Notes under the pieces: model-generated
The model's input: only the letters and a program-made list of their open reading frames with translations
Databases searched by the model: none
Told to the model about the DNA's origin: nothing
Assembly: GCA_003561595.1 (NCBI GenBank)
Contig: PWWF01000058.1
Coordinates: 1 to 22,684, forward strand
Direction: 5' to 3'
Length of the DNA: 22,684 nucleotides
DNA from: Paracoccaceae bacterium
GTDB lineage: Bacteria > Pseudomonadota > Alphaproteobacteria > Rhodobacterales > Rhodobacteraceae
In this document: positions 20,289 to 22,684 of the stretch, one piece after another
How the letters are laid out: each line of letters opens with the position of its first letter
Numbering within the stretch: the first letter of the stretch is position 1
Made by a program: the position numbers and the translations under genes

Positions 20289-20331
20289 TCCGAAGATCCA
20301 ATTGAGCGTGCGGCCGCCGTCGAGTCGCGAG

Positions 20332-20350
20332 AAGGAGCGGGCTGAGCGTG
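20332..20350 (+). promoter_or_regulatory. Ribosome site and GTG start of ppsR
   Basis: AAGGAG (20332-20337) lies 10 nt before a GTG at 20348. The spacing is slightly long and the start codon is GTG, both of which should lower repressor translation. Confidence 0.5.
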
Positions 20351-21775
20351 TCTAATGATGGGATCAATATCCACTTGCAGGGGGCGCAACCCATATTGCA
20401 GGATCCGGTGGTCTCTTCGGTTATCACCACGCTGTCGGACGTATCCCTGACGCTTGATGCGGATCAATGCGTCAGCATTGCCGTTGCGCGCCCCTCCTCA
20501 CCGTTATCAAGCATTGTCGATGGCTGGGTCGGGCGCCCTTTTGCCGAGTTGCTGGAGGGGGAATCGGTCCAGCAGTTCGAGCAACGCGTGGGCGAATTGA
20601 CCGAACGCGCGCAGCAAGGGGAAGAGACGCCGTCGCGCTGGGTTGAACTGGAACACCGCAATGCTTCGGGCGAATCGGTGCCGGTGCGCTATGCGATGCA
20701 CTGGTTTCCCGCGCGCAACGAAATCCTGATGCTGGGGCAGGACCAGCGCATGGTGATCGAGATGCAGCAGCAATTGCTGAATGCGCAGATCGCTCTGGAG
20801 CAGGATTACGAGACGCGGCGCGAACTGGACACGCGCTATCGCCTGCTGATGGATTTCACCTCGGACGCGGTGGCGCTGGTCTCGGCCGGAACGGGCCGCG
20901 TGGTGGATGCAAACCATAATGCCGCATCGCTTCTGGGCGTGCAGCGTGGCGCGCTGATCGGCACGTCCTTTCCTGATCGATTCGTCACCCGCGACAAGCT
21001 GGGGCTGATTGCTGAACTGACGCGCCATATCGCGCTCGAGACGCCCGAACCCATCGATGTCGAGGTCAAGGGCAGCCAGTCGCGGCTGTTGTTGACCTCG
21101 AAACTGTTCCGCGCGGCGGGTGAGCAGTTGATTTTCGTGCGCATGGTTGACCCGGAATTCGGCGCGATATCCGACGGCCGGCTGATCGCGAATCTGCGGC
21201 AACTGTTTTATCGCGCGCCAGATGCGATTGTTTTCGCGGATCGCGATGGCCGGATTGTCGATGCGAATGAGACCTTTCTGAACCTCACCGACATGCCCAG
21301 CATCAAGGAATTGCGCGGGATCAGCATGGCGGAGTTCCTGGCCCGCAGCACGGTCGATCTGAAAGTGCTGATCGACAATGCGCAGCGCAGCGGGCAGGTG
21401 CGGTTCTATTCGACCAAGCTCAAGACAGGGTTTGACGCCCAGATCGCGGTCGAGATTTCGGCGACATGGCTGGATGAGCGGATCGAGCCGATGTTGGCGT
21501 TGGTCATTCGGAATGCCTCGACCACGACCGCTCAGCGATCCGAAGCCAGCCCGACCGATTCCGACATGCGCGGCGTGATGGAGCTTGTCGGCTCGTCAAC
21601 GCTGAAGGAAATCGTGGCCGATACGACGAATGTGATCGAGAAGATCTGCATCGAAACCGCGATCGAGTTGACCCGGAACAACCGCGTGGCCGCCGCCGAG
21701 ATGCTGGGCCTGTCGCGCCAGTCGCTCTATGTGAAGCTGCGCAAATACGGAATTCTGTCGCGCGACGAGGAATGA
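20348..21775 (+). CDS. ppsR: PpsR/CrtJ, transcriptional repressor of photosynthesis genes (475 aa)
   Basis: PpsR represses bch, crt and puc genes under aerobic conditions by binding TGT-N12-ACA pairs. Domains in order: N-terminal PAS-like region (about 20-130), coiled-coil Q-linker (135-165, MQQQLLNAQIALEQDYETRR), PAS1 (about 165-270, DFTSDAVALVSAGTGRVVDA), PAS2 (about 280-390, PDAIVFADRDGRIVDANETF), then a Fis-type helix-turn-helix at 444-469 (NNRVAAAEMLGLSRQSLYVK). It has only two cysteines: C41 and C434. C434, near the HTH, matches the reactive Cys424/Cys420 of PpsR/CrtJ. No cysteine occurs near the position of their PAS-domain partner (Cys251/Cys249). It is probably co-transcribed with ppaA. 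Confidence 0.96.
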   Translation: MSNDGINIHLQGAQPILQDPVVSSVITTLSDVSLTLDADQCVSIAVARPSSPLSSIVDGWVGRPFAELLEGESVQQFEQRVGELTERAQQGEETPSRWVELEHRNASGESVPVRYAMHWFPARNEILMLGQDQRMVIEMQQQLLNAQIALEQDYETRRELDTRYRLLMDFTSDAVALVSAGTGRVVDANHNAASLLGVQRGALIGTSFPDRFVTRDKLGLIAELTRHIALETPEPIDVEVKGSQSRLLLTSKLFRAAGEQLIFVRMVDPEFGAISDGRLIANLRQLFYRAPDAIVFADRDGRIVDANETFLNLTDMPSIKELRGISMAEFLARSTVDLKVLIDNAQRSGQVRFYSTKLKTGFDAQIAVEISATWLDERIEPMLALVIRNASTTTAQRSEASPTDSDMRGVMELVGSSTLKEIVADTTNVIEKICIETAIELTRNNRVAAAEMLGLSRQSLYVKLRKYGILSRDEE

Positions 21776-21785
21776 TCGCGGGCGA

Positions 21786-21799
21786 TTGATCCAAGTCAA
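21786..21799. promoter_or_regulatory. FnrL (FNR-type) box upstream of bchE
   Basis: TTGATCCAAGTCAA fits the FNR/FnrL dyad TTGAT-N4-(A/G)TCAA. It is centred 60 nt before the bchE ATG. A transcription start about 41 nt downstream of its centre would fall near 21834 and leave room for the GGAGG at 21843, the layout of an FNR-activated class II promoter. FnrL is known to activate bchE in R. sphaeroides. Confidence 0.75.
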
Positions 21800-21811
21800 T
21801 TACGCCTGACA
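21794..21811. promoter_or_regulatory. PpsR/CrtJ box upstream of bchE, distal (one mismatch)
   Basis: AGTCAATTACGCCTGACA fits TGT-N12-ACA with one mismatch (first base). It shares six bases with the right half of the FnrL box and lies 7 bp from the perfect proximal box. Confidence 0.55.
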
Positions 21812-21818
21812 GTCAACA

Positions 21819-21836
21819 TGTCAATCTAGCCTTACA
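21819..21836. promoter_or_regulatory. PpsR/CrtJ box upstream of bchE, proximal (perfect)
   Basis: TGTCAATCTAGCCTTACA is an exact TGT-N12-ACA match. It would cover the -10 region and start site predicted from the FnrL box and ends 16 nt before the bchE ATG. Confidence 0.85.
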
Positions 21837-21852
21837 CAAAGCGGAGGTTGGC

Positions 21853-22684
21853 ATGCGCATCGTCTTCATTCACCCGAATTATCATTCCGGCGGCGCCGAG
21901 ATCGCCGGAAGCTGGCCGCCCGCCTGGGTCGCCTATCTGACCGGGGCGCTGAAAGCGGCGGGTTTCGACGATATCCATTTCATCGACGCGATGACCAATC
22001 ATGTCGATGATGATACTCTCCGCGCCCGGCTGGCAGAGTTGAAGCCGGATGTCGTCGGCACCACGGCGATCACCCCCTCGATCTATGTCGCCGAAGAGGT
22101 GCTGAAGATCGCGCGAGAGGTTGCGCCCGATTGTGTGACCGTGCTGGGCGGTGTGCATGCGACCTTCATGTTCCGGCAGGTCCTGACCGAGGCCCCCTGG
22201 ATCGACACCATCGTGCGCGGCGAGGGCGAGGAAATCGTTGTCGAACTGATGACCGCCATTTCCGAGGGCCGCTGGCCCGAGGACCGGCGCAAGATCCACG
22301 GCCTCGCCTTTATCGACGGCGATGAGATCAAGGCCACGCAAGCGGCCTCGACCGTCAAGAACCTGGACGGGATCACCCCGGACTGGTCGATCCTGGAATG
22401 GGACAAATACATCTATGTGCCGCTGAACCGGCGCGTGGCGATCCCCAATATGGCGCGCGGCTGTCCTTTCACCTGCAGTTTCTGCAGCCAGTGGAAATTC
22501 TGGCGCGACTACCGTGTACGCGACCCGAAAAAGGTCGTGGACGAGATCGAGGACCTGGTCGAGAACCACGGCGTCGGCTTTTTCATCCTCGCCGATGAGG
22601 AACCCACCATAAACCGCAAGAAATTCATCGAATTCTGCGAGGAACTGATCGCCCGCGACCTGCCGCGCCGGATTCAATGGGGCA
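21853..22684 (+). CDS. bchE: Anaerobic Mg-protoporphyrin IX monomethyl ester cyclase BchE, 5' part (277 aa seen)
   Basis: BchE is the oxygen-independent cyclase, a cobalamin-dependent radical-SAM enzyme that forms the isocyclic ring with oxygen from water. The gene is cut by the right edge, so only the first 277 codons are present. The N-terminal B12-binding part runs from [20 protein letters not shown] through [13 protein letters not shown] and [13 protein letters not shown]. The radical-SAM cluster motif C204-PFT-C208-SF-C211 lies in [18 protein letters not shown] strong GGAGG (21843-21847) precedes the ATG. It follows ppsR with its own FnrL/PpsR promoter region. It performs the same conversion as AcsF under opposite oxygen conditions. 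Confidence 0.96.
   Translation, partial: MRIVFIHPNYHSGGAEIAGSWPPAWVAYLTGALKAAGFDDIHFIDAMTNHVDDDTLRARLAELKPDVVGTTAITPSIYVAEEVLKIAREVAPDCVTVLGGVHATFMFRQVLTEAPWIDTIVRGEGEEIVVELMTAISEGRWPEDRRKIHGLAFIDGDEIKATQAASTVKNLDGITPDWSILEWDKYIYVPLNRRVAIPNMARGCPFTCSFCSQWKFWRDYRVRDPKKVVDEIEDLVENHGVGFFILADEEPTINRKKFIEFCEELIARDLPRRIQWG

Noticed and set aside
21832..22677. A minus-strand frame of 281 codons opposite bchE
   Set aside because: The plus strand encodes BchE with an intact CxxxCxxC motif. The minus frame is a shadow, though bchE itself has no stop inside the window.

Overview
The window is the regulatory and bacteriochlorophyll half of a photosynthesis gene cluster (PGC) from an anoxygenic phototrophic alphaproteobacterium. 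It most resembles Rhodobacterales (Rhodobacter, Rhodovulum, Rhodobaca, Roseobacter group). The basis is high GC, the gene order bchF-N-B-H-L-M-lhaA-puhA-B-C-acsF-puhE-hemA-cyt c2, a ppaA/aerR-ppsR pair, TGT-N12-ACA PpsR boxes, a TTGAT-N4-GTCAA FnrL-type box and an alphaproteobacterial GTTC-N7-GTTC LexA box. The species was not identified.

Layout. Positions 1-388 hold no gene I recognise. An SOS-type imuB (minus strand, 389-1864) has a LexA box just upstream of its start and diverges from galU (plus, 2070-2957). A strong hairpin (2984-3014) separates galU from a long minus-strand block that converges on it. That block runs from bchF (start about 19176) down to a cytochrome c2 gene (end 3039): 15 genes, many overlapping by 1-11 nt, the largest internal gap being 130 nt (bchH-bchL). 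Order of transcription: bchF, bchN, bchB, bchH, bchL, bchM, lhaA, puhA, puhB, puhC, a 98-aa gene (probably bciE), acsF, puhE, hemA, cycA-like. Divergent from bchF, on the plus strand, are ppaA/aerR, ppsR/crtJ and the first 832 nt of bchE, which runs off the right edge.

How it works together. HemA makes 5-aminolevulinate. BchH inserts Mg with BchI/D (not in the window) and BchM methylates. AcsF plus BciE (with oxygen) or BchE (without oxygen) forms the fifth ring. BchL/N/B reduce protochlorophyllide and BchF hydrates the 3-vinyl group. PuhA is the reaction-centre H subunit; PuhB, PuhC, PuhE and LhaA assist assembly of reaction centre and LH1; the cytochrome c2 re-reduces the reaction centre. 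PpsR and its cobalamin-binding antirepressor PpaA/AerR sit in the centre. PpsR-type boxes lie before bchF, ppaA and bchE, and the bchE promoter also has an FnrL-type box that overlaps one of the PpsR boxes.

The gene content is a known system. The less ordinary points are the composite FnrL/PpsR control region of bchE, a PpsR lacking the PAS-domain cysteine of the classic redox pair, both cyclase types under separate promoters, a four-cysteine motif in BchH, and two families of intergenic repeat inside the superoperon.
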